A program made the position numbers and the translations under genes. Below are positions 52,722 to 61,240 of a DNA stretch of 64,000 bases, piece after piece. Below the pieces are notes generated by a model that did not search any database, was not told the origin of the DNA, and saw only the letters and a list, made by a program, of their open reading frames with translations. Position 1 is the stretch's first letter, and the number at the start of each line of letters is the position of its first letter. This DNA is from JAOUEA01 sp963719165 (lineage in GTDB: Bacteria > Actinomycetota > UBA4738 > HRBIN12), in NCBI GenBank assembly GCA_963719165.1, contig CAVRAV010000001.1, positions 1,550,001-1,614,000 of the forward strand, read 5' to 3'.

Positions 52722-54140
52722 TCAGCCGGAGGAGACCAGCGGCGGACGCCGCGCTCCCACGCCGGTCGCCTCCTCGAAAGCCTCCGCCAACTGCAGCACC
52801 CGCAGATCCCCTCCGGGCCGCCCCACGATCTGCACACCCACCGGCAGCCCACCGGTGGTGAACCCGCAAGGGATCGAGATGGCCGGCGACCCTGTCAAGG
52901 TGATGCACCAGCAGCATTGCATCCAGTCCACGTACGTCCGCATGGGGTGACCGTCGATCTCGGTGGGGTACTCGACCTCCGCATCGAAGGGCGGGACCTG
53001 CGCTGCCGGCATGACCAAGGCGTCGAAGCGCTCGAAGAAATCAGCCACGCGCGATCGGATTCCTGTGTGCAGCCGCTCGGCGTCGGCGAGGTCATCCGAG
53101 GTCAGGCGGCGGCCTTCTTCGATGTCCCGCACCACGGTCGCCTTCATCTGTCCGGGATGCTCGTCCATCAGCGGCCCCAGCGCCCGATAGGCCAGCGCCC
53201 GCTTCACGAGGAACACGCGACGGGCGTCGGATAAGTCCGGGAAGGCGGGCTCGGTGCGCCAGCCTAAGGCCTCGAACACCTCGCGCTGCCCCTCGAGGAT
53301 GGGTGCGATCTCGGGGTCGACGGGCATCGTGGCTCCGGCCCCCGGCGCCCATGCGATCACGCCCCGGTCCCCCTTCGGGAGGGGCGGAGCGAAGAGGAAT
53401 CCCGGTTCGGGAAGCGAGATCGGCACGCGCGGATCAGGGCCAGCCATGACGGACAGGAGCAGCGCCGCGTCGGCAACCGTGCGCGCCATTGGCCCCTGGA
53501 CGCCGAGGAGATCGGCCGGGTCGTCGGCCGGCCACACCGGGACACGGCCGGGCGAGGGACGGAACCCCACGACGTTGCAGAAGCTGGCGGGGTTCCGCAG
53601 CGAGCCGCCGAGGTCGCTGCCGTCGGCGAGCGGAACGAGGCCGCACGCCAACGCGGCGGCGGCCCCACCGGAGGACCCCCCCGCCGATCTGTCGAGGTCG
53701 TACGGGTTCCGCGTCGGCCCGAAGACTGGGTTGAACGTGTGCGAGCCCGCTCCGAACTCCGGCGTGTTCGTCTTGCCCACGACGATGGCCCCGGCAGAAC
53801 GCGTCCGCTCGACGAAGAGGGCATCCTGGTCGGGCACGTGATCGGCGAAGATCGGCGACCCCATCGTGGTGCGTATCCCGGCGGTGAGCGCGAGGTCCTT
53901 GTGGGCGATCGGGAGCCCGTGGAGCGGACCTACCTCCCGGCCGCGGGCGAACGCGTCGTCGGCCCCACGCGCCGCGGCCTCGGCGCGCTCGGGCACGAGC
54001 GTAACGATCGCGTTCACCGCCTCGTTGAAACGCTCGATCTGTTCGAGGTGGGCTGCGAGGACCTCTCGGGCGGACAGCTCACCCCCGTGGATCCGGCGCG
54101 CGAGCTCCGTGGCCGTCATGAAGCACAACGACTCGTCCAT
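52722..54140 (-). CDS. Amidase-signature family protein
   Basis: This 472-residue amidase contains the Ser-cisSer-Lys triad: Lys in LPIAHKDLALTAG near residue 84, the Gly/Ser-rich AGGSSGGAAAALACGLVPLADGSDLGGSLRNPA loop (about residues 153-185) with the nucleophilic Ser in SLRNP, and the downstream FRPSPGRVPVW. It hydrolyses an amide or transamidates a substrate, as in GatA-like or aryl-acylamidase enzymes. ATG 54140 has GAGGGAGGGA just upstream. The next gene, thioredoxin-like, is 45 bases upstream in the same orientation. Confidence 0.9.
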   Translation of the reverse strand: MDESLCFMTATELARRIHGGELSAREVLAAHLEQIERFNEAVNAIVTLVPERAEAAARGADDAFARGREVGPLHGLPIAHKDLALTAGIRTTMGSPIFADHVPDQDALFVERTRSAGAIVVGKTNTPEFGAGSHTFNPVFGPTRNPYDLDRSAGGSSGGAAAALACGLVPLADGSDLGGSLRNPASFCNVVGFRPSPGRVPVWPADDPADLLGVQGPMARTVADAALLLSVMAGPDPRVPISLPEPGFLFAPPLPKGDRGVIAWAPGAGATMPVDPEIAPILEGQREVFEALGWRTEPAFPDLSDARRVFLVKRALAYRALGPLMDEHPGQMKATVVRDIEEGRRLTSDDLADAERLHTGIRSRVADFFERFDALVMPAAQVPPFDAEVEYPTEIDGHPMRTYVDWMQCCWCITLTGSPAISIPCGFTTGGLPVGVQIVGRPGGDLRVLQLAEAFEEATGVGARRPPLVSSG

Positions 54141-54185
54141 TCCCTCCCTCCCTCGCACTCAGACCGGATGCGCGTTGCGCCCGCC

Positions 54186-54638
54186 TCAGCCGGGCTTGAA
54201 GGCCGGGAGGCCGTCGTCCGGGGTCGAGATGATGGGCGCGGCCGAGCCGACGAGCTCTCCCATCGCCTCGGCGACCAGGTTGAACCCCGCGCGGTCCCAG
54301 GAGCCCACGGATCTCAGGACGCTTCCGTCCTCCCCGATCAGGAACAGGGTGGGCACGGAAACGATCCCGTACGAATCGGACACCGCGAAGGGAGGCGCGT
54401 CCTCGACCGCGCGGATCTCCATCCCGTAGGTTCGGCGGAAGTCCTCCAGGTCCGATGAGTGATCCTGCCCGACGGCGATCATGCGCCCGGGGAAGGCACG
54501 CTCGAACGCGCGCATGGTAGGCGCCGACAATTGGCACGTGGGACACGTGACCTTGAAGAAGAAGAGGCCCACCGGGCCATCGCCGAACGCAACGCCGGGG
54601 ACCGCGGGGGCGACGGCGCCGGGCCGTAGCGGCGTCAT
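54186..54638 (-). CDS. Thioredoxin-like/TlpA-type redox protein
   Basis: This 150-residue protein has a thioredoxin fold: GPVGLFFFKVTCPTCQLSAPTMRAF with the active-site CPTC, IVSVPTLFLIGEDGSVLRSVGSW with the cis-Pro in VPTLF, and a C-terminal helix. There is no signal peptide, so it probably acts in the cytoplasm as a thiol-disulfide reductase, AhpC/TSA-like or bacterioferritin-comigratory-like in detail. Its gene precedes the amidase gene on the same strand. Confidence 0.88.
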   Translation of the reverse strand: MTPLRPGAVAPAVPGVAFGDGPVGLFFFKVTCPTCQLSAPTMRAFERAFPGRMIAVGQDHSSDLEDFRRTYGMEIRAVEDAPPFAVSDSYGIVSVPTLFLIGEDGSVLRSVGSWDRAGFNLVAEAMGELVGSAAPIISTPDDGLPAFKPG

Positions 54639-54639
54639 C

Positions 54640-55241
54640 TCAGTAGGTGGTCATCACGGCGACCACGGTGTCCTTCACCGGGGTCGGACCTCCCGAGATC
54701 ACCGTGATAGGGCACCGATACCGCAGGCCGGGCGTCTTCGTCACGATGTTGAGCGTGAGCACCAGGTTCTTCTTCGTGTCCGACCCGGGGACGGCCCACG
54801 TGTACGTGCCGCGCGTGAACGCCTTGGTGATGTTCTTGGCGCGCCAATCGGGCACCTTGTGCTTTCCGATCAACACGGCGTTGATGCGGAAGCGCGGGTT
54901 GCCCTTGCAGCCGTGCAGCGTGAACGTGTCGGCGAGCGTTCCGTCGTTCTGCAGCAGGATCCAGAACCGTACGCCCTCGCCGTCGTCGATGCGCACGCTG
55001 ACCTTCTGCCTGGCGCCGGTCGTGTTGTAGACGTCGTTCCCGTGCCACGGGTGCGGCAGCGGATCGATCGTGCAGCCGGTGCTGAGCCCGCAGAGCTTGA
55101 TCCGCGCGTCGGGTTGGTAATCGGGCACCGCGGCAGCTCCCCCCTGAGCGTCGGGGCGGGGGTGAGGCCCGCGGAGGCCGGAGCGGGGATGACGAACAGC
55201 GTGGCGCACAGCGCGAGCAGGAGGCCGACCCGTCGTTCCAT
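54640..55241 (-). CDS. Secreted hypothetical protein, frameshifted at a C-run
   Basis: A signal peptide (MERRVGLLLALCATLFVIPAP) is read from ATG 55241. The mature part is in a different frame from ~55140 and reads AAAVPDYQPDARIKLCG, DGEGVRFWILLQNDGTLAD, a CKGNPRF hairpin and GLRYRCPITVISGG, probably a cysteine-containing beta-sandwich. The break is at a six-C run (55139-55144 on the plus strand); one extra G in the gene would restore the frame, so here the repair is an addition, not a deletion. Function unknown; it follows the large secreted protein gene by ~70 bases. Confidence 0.6.
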
Positions 55242-55313
55242 GGGAGCAGTATCGGCCATCGAGGCCCTCCACGTGAGCCGAACGAGGACCACGCTTCCGC
55301 GAGAGGCGCGGCT

Positions 55314-56882
55314 TCAACCGCGCAGCATCCGGTGCAACACGTTGCGGGTCACCCGCTGCAAGGCCGGCCGGACGTTGTTTCGCGACCCGTCGCTGCTGCC
55401 ACCCGGGGCGAGCGCCCACGCCCAATCCATGGTGCCCGTGGCGAAGACCAGCGCCCCCGATCGCGCGCGGTAGATCGACGCATTGTGCGTGTATGCGATC
55501 CCCTGGTAGTTCACGAACGGTGAGCTCGCGAGCAGGACTCGCCACGTGGAGTCGGGCGCGGGGTACGAGGGATCGAAGGCGTCGATCTCGTATCCCACGA
55601 GCTCGCCCTTCACGGGCTTGCCCTCACGCAGTCCGGTGCCGTTGAACGGCCACGTGCCGGTGTTGATCGGCACCAGATCCTCGCCACCCCAGTCGATGTT
55701 GCCCTCGGTGGGGAACTGCAAGCCCGCGAGCTCCTGCTCGGGCCGGCCGAGGGCGCGCCACTTGATCGTGCGGCGGGCGGGGTCCTTCACGGGATCGGGC
55801 TTGAAGTCCTTGTAGCCCACGACGACGCGATGGGGGGCGCCCGATCGGCCGCGCTGGTATCGCACGTGCCAGTAGATCTCGTTGGAGGCGATGAACATCA
55901 GGTTGACCCCGGCATCGCGCGCGGCATAGGCGGCGTCATACATCCGCTCCGACCAGTACTCCGAGTGGCCGGACACGAGCACCACCCGATGCCGCTGGAG
56001 CCCCCGCGGATGTGCGTCCACGTCGACGTCGGTCGCGTACGTGATGTCGTAGCCGCGCCGCTCGAGGTAGGCGATCGTGAAGGGCTCGAAGTCCGTGAGT
56101 CCCCCGTTGCCCGGGTTGCCGTACTGGGAGCTGTACGGGCGGTCGAACGAGACCTTCACACCGGGTTTCCCGTCCCGGTACCTGGAGTTCACGGGGCTGT
56201 TGAAGTCGTAGAGGCTCCGGCCCGTGCGCGGGTGGGCGCCCGAGTTCCAACCGGTGCCCGCGGGCGGATCGTACGGGAAGTTGTTATACGCCTGGTAGGT
56301 GTTCACGGGGGACACGTACACGATGTCTGCCGGACGACGGTCTCGGACCGTGAACATGATCTCCGACTGGAAGCGCGACCGGGTCGTGAGCACGGCGAGG
56401 TAGGACCCGGTGGTCCACCACGGGCGGGTCTGCACGCGTAACGAGGTATGCCATGGACACGTGACGGTGCCCACCGCGTGGATCGTGATGCACGCCGGCT
56501 GCGGCGTCCCCGGGAAGGGACCCATCCGTTCGATGTGGCGTCCACCGTGGCCTTGGTAGTAGCCCAATCGGTAGACATCGACGGCGTAGGGCTCGCGGAT
56601 CGCGGTGCTGATCTTCAGACCGATCGCCTTGCCCTGTTGAACACTCACCGACGAGGCGTAACCCTTGATGTTCATCCGTCGGTCGTCGGTGATCTTGAAG
56701 CCCGGCCAGGGGATGTCCCAGCGGTCCGTGCCATGGTGCCGGTTCTCGCGAACGATCGGGTTCGGGTGAACGCGGGTCGCACGGCGAGTCGTCCCGGCGT
56801 TCGTCGTCGCCGCGCTCCCGGTCCCCGCCGACGCAGACACGAGCGCGAGCACCAGCATCGCGAACGTCCCTCGACGCCTCAT
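55314..56882 (-). CDS. Secreted N,N-dimethylformamidase beta-subunit-like protein
   Basis: This 522-residue protein has a Sec signal peptide (MRRRGTFAMLVLALVSASAG) and then matches the N,N-dimethylformamidase beta subunit-like family. Features are KGYASSVSVQQGKAIGLKI, DIVYVSPVNTYQAYNNFPYDPPAG, DRPYSSQYGNPGNGGLTDFEPFTIAYLERRGYDITYATDVD, VLVSGHSEYWSERMYDAAYAARD (the metal/nucleophile-like region) and FATGTMDWAWALAPGG. Most members are secreted with an unknown amide or carbohydrate substrate. ATG 56882 begins the signal peptide. The enzyme is not in an obvious amide-degradation operon. Confidence 0.75.
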   Translation of the reverse strand: MRRRGTFAMLVLALVSASAGTGSAATTNAGTTRRATRVHPNPIVRENRHHGTDRWDIPWPGFKITDDRRMNIKGYASSVSVQQGKAIGLKISTAIREPYAVDVYRLGYYQGHGGRHIERMGPFPGTPQPACITIHAVGTVTCPWHTSLRVQTRPWWTTGSYLAVLTTRSRFQSEIMFTVRDRRPADIVYVSPVNTYQAYNNFPYDPPAGTGWNSGAHPRTGRSLYDFNSPVNSRYRDGKPGVKVSFDRPYSSQYGNPGNGGLTDFEPFTIAYLERRGYDITYATDVDVDAHPRGLQRHRVVLVSGHSEYWSERMYDAAYAARDAGVNLMFIASNEIYWHVRYQRGRSGAPHRVVVGYKDFKPDPVKDPARRTIKWRALGRPEQELAGLQFPTEGNIDWGGEDLVPINTGTWPFNGTGLREGKPVKGELVGYEIDAFDPSYPAPDSTWRVLLASSPFVNYQGIAYTHNASIYRARSGALVFATGTMDWAWALAPGGSSDGSRNNVRPALQRVTRNVLHRMLRG

Positions 56883-56968
56883 GGCGGGGACGCTACCGCT
56901 CAGGGCTTCGGCGCCGCAACTCGGGCGTCGGGCGGTCTCGAACCTCGGCCGGGGGCCCGGAACACCGT

Positions 56969-57397
56969 TCAATCGGTGTCGTCCACGCGCCGCAGGCCCT
57001 TCGTTCGCGCCCGACGCCGCTTCGCGTCGAGGCGACGCTGCACCGAACCCTTGCTCGCGCGCGTGGGCCGTCGTCTCGGCGGCGGCGGCGCCACGGCCGC
57101 GGCGATCGTCGCGGCGAGCCGTTTCCGTGCGGCTTCGCGATTACGCAGCTGCGAACGATGCTCGGAGGCGGTAACGGTGAGCACCCCGTCCACCAGCCTG
57201 CCGGCCAAGCGGTCCATCACTCGAGCGCGCTGGGTCGGACCCAGCGCGGTCGTCGTCGCGAGGTCGACGCTGAGCTCCACACGAGAGTCGGCCGTGTTCA
57301 CGGACTGCCCCCCCGGCCCCGAGGATCGACTGAACCGCCACCGCAGCTCCCGCTCGGGGACGACCACGGAGCGGGTGACGCGAAGCGGACCGGTCAT
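56969..57397 (-). CDS. arfB: ArfB-like peptide chain release factor
   Basis: This 142-residue protein has the class I release-factor catalytic GGQ motif (FSRSSGPGGQSVNTADSRVEL) near residue 25 and a C-terminal basic tail (SVQRRLDAKRRRARTKG) for binding the empty mRNA channel, the design of ArfB/YaeJ. ArfB rescues ribosomes stalled on mRNAs without a stop codon. ATG 57397 follows an internal start that would lengthen the protein; the shorter start gives family length. It is on the minus strand between the secreted protein and the ABM-like gene. Confidence 0.9.
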   Translation of the reverse strand: MTGPLRVTRSVVVPERELRWRFSRSSGPGGQSVNTADSRVELSVDLATTTALGPTQRARVMDRLAGRLVDGVLTVTASEHRSQLRNREAARKRLAATIAAAVAPPPPRRRPTRASKGSVQRRLDAKRRRARTKGLRRVDDTD

Positions 57398-57481
57398 GCC
57401 GGTCAGTATGGGCGCCACCTGACGCCGTGCGCCCGCCACCCAGGCCGATCGACGGGCCCCGGGTGGCAGGCTCGGCAAGCG

Positions 57482-57766
57482 CTACATGCCCTCGATCTCC
57501 CCGTCGTGCCACTCGGGGTCCTCTTCCATGAGCGCTCGATACTCCATGAACCGCTCGTTCTGACGTGGGTCATCGGCGTTCGCGTCGTACGTCGCCCGGT
57601 CCTCGAAGACCGCGAACAGCCACGTGGCGTCGCTGTCGTTCTCGAAGAGCGTGTAGGCGGCCACGAAGCCGGCGGGCGTCTCGCCGGCGTTCTGCCGCTC
57701 GAAGACCTTGCGCAGGGCCTCTCGATTCTCCTGCTTGACTCGCGAGCGAGCCACGGTTCCGTACAT
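57482..57766 (-). CDS. Antibiotic-biosynthesis-monooxygenase-like small protein
   Basis: This 94-residue protein has TVARSRVKQENREALRKVFERQ and then AAYTLFENDSDATWLFAVFEDRATYDANADDPRQNERFMEYRALMEEDPEWHDGEIEGM, a dimeric alpha+beta barrel pattern of the antibiotic biosynthesis monooxygenase (ABM) group. Such proteins are small cofactor-free oxygenases or stress proteins. The ATG 57766 is preferred; an ATG at 57778 would add four residues. It is divergent from the diguanylate cyclase gene. Confidence 0.82.
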   Translation of the reverse strand: MYGTVARSRVKQENREALRKVFERQNAGETPAGFVAAYTLFENDSDATWLFAVFEDRATYDANADDPRQNERFMEYRALMEEDPEWHDGEIEGM

Positions 57767-57893
57767 AGCGGCCTCCATCCTGCGGGCAGCGGGCGGGCAG
57801 GGGGCGACGGTACCGCGACCCGGGCGCTTGCGTCGAGCCCCCCGGCGCGCGTCAAGGAGGGTCCGGACCGCGTCGATAGCGCCTAGTACGCAG

Positions 57894-58727
57894 ATGAACG
57901 CTCTCGATCGTTCCTTCGCTCGGCGGTCCCCGCTCGCCATCCTCGGCGTGGCCCTTGCCATGGCGGTCGCGATCGGCTGGATCGACTTCGCGACCGGCGT
58001 CTATCTGAGCTTCGCGCTCATCTACCTGGCTCCCGTCCTGCTCGCCACCGCGTACGCGGGGCGCGCCTACGGCCTCGCCGTGGCGGGCGTCTGCGCGGCC
58101 GCGGGATTGCTCGGCGATCTCGCGAGCGGCGGGACGCATAGCTTCTACCCCGTGTGGAACGCGGGGACCCGTCTGGGCGTGTTCGTCGTCGTGGTGATCG
58201 TCGTGTCGCAGCTCCGAACCGCACACCAGACGGAGCGATCGCTCGCCCGCACCGACCCGCTCACGGGCGTGGCGAACTTCCGGTGGTTCGAGGAGGTGGC
58301 GCAGCGCGAGATGTACTCGTCGCGTCGCTACGGAGGACCGCTGTCGCTCATCTATCTCGATCTCGACGACTTCAAGCGCATCAACGACGAGCAGGGCCAC
58401 GCGGCCGGGGACCAGTTGTTGCGTTCGGTGGCCTCCGCCCTCGGCGCGTCGTTGCGACCTTCCGACCTCGTCGCCCGCATCGGTGGCGACGAGTTCGTGG
58501 TGCTCCTCCCCCACACCGATCGCGAGGGAGCCGAAGCCGTCGTCTCGCGCGTGCGCTCCGAGCTCGCGCCCGTCGGCGTCGGCTTCAGCGTGGGGATCAT
58601 CCAGCTCGATCAGGCGGTGGGCTCCATCGACGACCTGGTGGGAAAGGCGGACGCGCTCATGTACGAGGCCAAGCACGCGAAGGGCCGCGCCGAGGCCTCG
58701 CCGCAGACCGAGCCGGTCAGCGCCTAG
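57894..58727 (+). CDS. Membrane diguanylate cyclase (GGDEF)
   Basis: This 277-residue protein has four or five N-terminal helices (~14-106, including LAILGVALAMAVAIGWIDF and TRLGVFVVVVIVVSQL) and a GGDEF domain: LTGVANFRWFEEVAQRE, LIYLDLDDFKRINDEQGHAAGDQLL, and ARIGGDEFVVLLPH with the intact active-site GGDEF. The RPSD motif five residues before it is a complete inhibitory I-site (RxxD). It makes cyclic di-GMP from GTP. ATG 57894 is the start with a natural N-terminus (MNALDRSFARR). Confidence 0.93.
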   Translation: MNALDRSFARRSPLAILGVALAMAVAIGWIDFATGVYLSFALIYLAPVLLATAYAGRAYGLAVAGVCAAAGLLGDLASGGTHSFYPVWNAGTRLGVFVVVVIVVSQLRTAHQTERSLARTDPLTGVANFRWFEEVAQREMYSSRRYGGPLSLIYLDLDDFKRINDEQGHAAGDQLLRSVASALGASLRPSDLVARIGGDEFVVLLPHTDREGAEAVVSRVRSELAPVGVGFSVGIIQLDQAVGSIDDLVGKADALMYEAKHAKGRAEASPQTEPVSA

Positions 58728-58735
58728 CGCGGCGT

Positions 58736-58758
58736 GCCCGCGGCCGCTACTCGCGGGC
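58736..58758. terminator. Hairpin between convergent genes
   Basis: An inverted repeat GCCCGCG (58736-58742) and CGCGGGC (58752-58758) is separated by a nine-base loop. It lies between the end of the diguanylate cyclase gene (58727) and the end of the opposing low-affinity iron-permease-like gene (58781). There is no T-run, so it would be a bidirectional GC-only terminator if it works. Confidence 0.5.
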
Positions 58759-58780
58759 GCCGGATCCGCCTGCGCCGAGC

Positions 58781-59234
58781 TCACCGCTTGGGCTTGGACG
58801 TGCTCTCCCGCGTCTCGAGGCCCACCGAGGTTCGCAGCTCCCTCATGTCCTTGTCGAGGGAGGAGTCCGGGTGCTCGTCCGCCAGGTGCTTCATCAGATC
58901 GGCGAGACCGTCGGCGATGGCATTGAGCTTGTGTTGGGTGGCCTGATCCGTCCGGGTCTGGCTGTTCTGCAGGAGGGCGACCATCAGGAAGGTCACGATC
59001 GTCGTCGTCGTATTGATCTCCAGCTGATATTGGGGGTCGAGGAACGCGTGCGTCCCCTTGGAGACGATGAGGGCCACGCCTTGGATGAGCCACAGGATGA
59101 CGAGCAAAAGGCAGAAGGCGAAGAACGGGAGCGCGGCTGGCGAGCTTTGCTGACAGCCCCGCGAATCGGTCGAAGAACCCGACCCTGCTCGAGACCTCGC
59201 TCGGCATGAGGATCGGCCCGGGCTTCTTGCTCAT
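58781..59234 (-). CDS. Low-affinity iron permease-like protein, frameshifted
   Basis: The protein begins MSKKPGPILMPSEVSSRVG-FFDRFAGLSAKLAS, then the frame shifts near 59129-59142 and continues LPFFAFCLLLVILWLIQG (first helix), KGTHAFLDPQYQLEINTTTTIVTFLMVALLQNSQTRTDQATQHKLNAIADGLADLMKHLAD, which fits the low-affinity iron permease group. The break disappears if one C is removed from the AGC-C-GCG region. The protein would be about 150 residues with two helices. Because its parts are natural on both sides, sequence error is likelier than decay. Confidence 0.7.
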
Positions 59235-59298
59235 CGGACGCTCCTTCCTTCGGCGCGACGCCACGGTCACCGACCCACGAGCTCCCGCGTCCTGGTAC

Positions 59299-59680
59299 TC
59301 AGATCACGTGGAAGCCCAGGATCCTGCCGACGCGGTCGTTGCCGGGCAGCGACCTCCACTTCACCTCGTACTTGCCGTGGCCGCTCGGGGGGAACTGCGC
59401 CGCCCACTTGATCGATGAGGACCAGACCGGGCCGTGCCTGTGGACGCGGAACCTCCGGCATACGGTCGTGTGGTCGGGCGCCGTCACGCAGAGGCGATAC
59501 CTCCCGAAGTAGCGGGCGGCGAGCGAGATCCGTAAGGATCCTTACCCCGTGGGCCTTGGTCGTGCTCTGGCAGATGTCACCGGTTGGGCTGCAATAGCTG
59601 GTAGGCCGATGATGTGCCTGCGCCGCCACGGGCGTCGCCAGCAGTCCCAGCACGAATGCGAACGTCACGACCCAGCGCAC
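59299..59680 (-). CDS. Small secreted hypothetical protein, frameshifted
   Basis: The signal peptide VRWVVTFAFVLGLLATPVAAQAHH starts at GTG 59680, supported by GGAGGTG upstream, and the mature part reads YCSPTGDICQSTTKAHGVRILT. The frame then shifts near 59519-59534 and continues LAARYFGRYRLCVTAPDHTTVCRRF and KYEVKWRSLPGNDRVGRILGFHV. Four cysteines in the joined protein are regular and could form two disulfides. About 126 residues are restored by removing one base. No family recognised. Confidence 0.6.
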
Positions 59681-59886
59681 GAGTGCACCTCCGTTCTCGA
59701 GCCGCCACGGCCTCGACGGCCGCGACATCCTCCCCGAGGCTACCCCACCTCGCTGCGGCGGGTGGGAACGAAGCGGGTCGCCGTCGGCAGCGCCGGGGCC
59801 GCCCGCCAAAGCTGATGCGCCGTTCGTGCCATGATGCGGACGGGCGAGGAGGGTTCCTCGTCGTGTCGGCTCCGGGAGGAGAGATC

Positions 59887-60498
59887 ATGCCGAGGCTCTA
59901 CTCGATACGCCCCACGCTGCGCTTCAAGGGGCGCCGGTTCCAAGGGGTGCGGGGGTTCACGGGAAAACCGTCCCATCCTCCCCTGACCGACTTCCCCATC
60001 GTGTGCTACGCGCTCGCCGCCGTCTTCGACCTGATCTCCTACGCTTCGAGCGCGCACGATCCGAAGGCGCAGGACTTCTTCGCCGCCGCGACCTTCGTGA
60101 TGGTGGCGGGGTTCATCGTCAGCCTTGGCGCGGTGCTCACCGGCTTCTTCGACTGGTGGAAGGGGATCCCGCGCGACCGCAAGTCGGGACCGCTCGGGCG
60201 CGCGAAGCACACCCAGGTGTGGCGGACGATCAACTGGCACGCCACGGTGATGATCGCTGTCACCGTCCTGACGATCGTGAACCTCGTGCTGCGGATCGCG
60301 GACTTCGACCGGGCGCAGACGCAACTCGGTTGGCTCGTGTTGTCGGTCCTGGCGGGGGGAGGCGTGCTGTTCGGCGCGGCGTACGGAGGCACGCTCGTGT
60401 TCGAGTACGGGTTCAACGTGGAGAACGTCGACGAGGTGTGGAACGAGACCGAGGAGGACTACGTCCGCCCGGATCGCAAGAAGCGCTCGGCCGGGTAG
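59887..60498 (+). CDS. DUF2231-like membrane protein
   Basis: This 203-residue protein has a basic N-terminal part (RPTLRFKGRRFQGVRGFTGKPSHPPLTDFPIVCY) and four helices: FPIVCYALAAVFDLISYA, FFAAATFVMVAGFIVSLGAVLTGFFDW, TINWHATVMIAVTVLTIVNLVL and LGWLVLSVLAGGGVLFGAAYGG. The motif HPPLTDFPIV then a GFFDWWKG loop matches DUF2231, a heme- or quinone-related membrane family of uncertain role. ATG 59887 has GGGAGGAGAGATC upstream. A charged acidic tail ends in the cytoplasm. Confidence 0.85.
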   Translation: MPRLYSIRPTLRFKGRRFQGVRGFTGKPSHPPLTDFPIVCYALAAVFDLISYASSAHDPKAQDFFAAATFVMVAGFIVSLGAVLTGFFDWWKGIPRDRKSGPLGRAKHTQVWRTINWHATVMIAVTVLTIVNLVLRIADFDRAQTQLGWLVLSVLAGGGVLFGAAYGGTLVFEYGFNVENVDEVWNETEEDYVRPDRKKRSAG

Positions 60499-60525
60499 GA
60501 CGTCTCGGCCGCGGGGGCGGTCGCG

Positions 60526-61119
60526 TCAGGGAGGGATCGCCGGCGCGTAGGCGACGCAGAAGAACGCGAAGACCGGCTCGCGCAGGGGCGGGGCTCCGAA
60601 CGTGGCCGGGCCGACCGCGTCGTCGAGGTCGAGTGACAGCGTCACGTCGTCGCGCCGGGGCCGGTTGGGATCATAGACCCGCAGGGTGAGCGCCCCCCCC
60701 TCCTCGGAATATCCATAGGCCAGCACCTGATGGTCCTGCTTCAGCTGCCGCGGATCGGATGATTTGACCTTGATGAGGCCGAGCGTCGCGGGACGGCCGG
60801 CATCGAGGGCCGTTCGGACCTTGGGCCACTCCTCGTGCACCATGCGCCACGCCCGCCCGTGCGGCACCAAGCCCACGCGACTCCACAGCGACTCGCCGTC
60901 GGGCAGCAACGGGCTCATCAACTCCAGATAGCGAGCGGGACCCCACGGCAGATCGAAGCTGTCGAAGAGGCGTTCGCAGAGGTAGTCGAACAGCGGACCG
61001 CTCCCAGGAGCGACCTCGTCGAGCGGCGGGGGTCGCTCGGCTTCGAAATAGTCGCGCGCGGCGAACGCCATGCCACCGCACAACCCGTTCGAGGCGTCGC
61101 CGACGGGAAGGCTGATCAC
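60526..61119 (-). CDS. Papain-like cysteine protease family hypothetical protein
   Basis: This 197-residue reading shows SNGLCGGMAFAARDYF with a candidate nucleophilic Cys, KQDHQVLAYGY with a candidate His and VYDPNRPRRDD with a candidate Asn/Asp, in the order of papain-like cysteine peptidases. The visible start (GTG 61119) cuts into conserved-looking sequence: in-frame residues upstream read PGFLPSTSGFRFANDFPHV without an ATG, GTG or TTG. The true N-terminus is therefore at least ~35 residues longer. It follows the patatin gene closely on the same strand, so it belongs to the SLATT-patatin cassette. Catalysis is inferred from motif order only. Confidence 0.68.
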   Translation of the reverse strand: MISLPVGDASNGLCGGMAFAARDYFEAERPPPLDEVAPGSGPLFDYLCERLFDSFDLPWGPARYLELMSPLLPDGESLWSRVGLVPHGRAWRMVHEEWPKVRTALDAGRPATLGLIKVKSSDPRQLKQDHQVLAYGYSEEGGALTLRVYDPNRPRRDDVTLSLDLDDAVGPATFGAPPLREPVFAFFCVAYAPAIPP

Positions 61120-61240
61120 GCCGGGGATCCCGATGTGCCGAACGGGGACGTGGGGGAAGTCGTTCGCGAAACGGAACCCCGACGTGCTGGGCAGGAAGCC
61201 CGGGATCGAGCGGCTCGTGATGGTCGAAAGCCTCCGCGGA

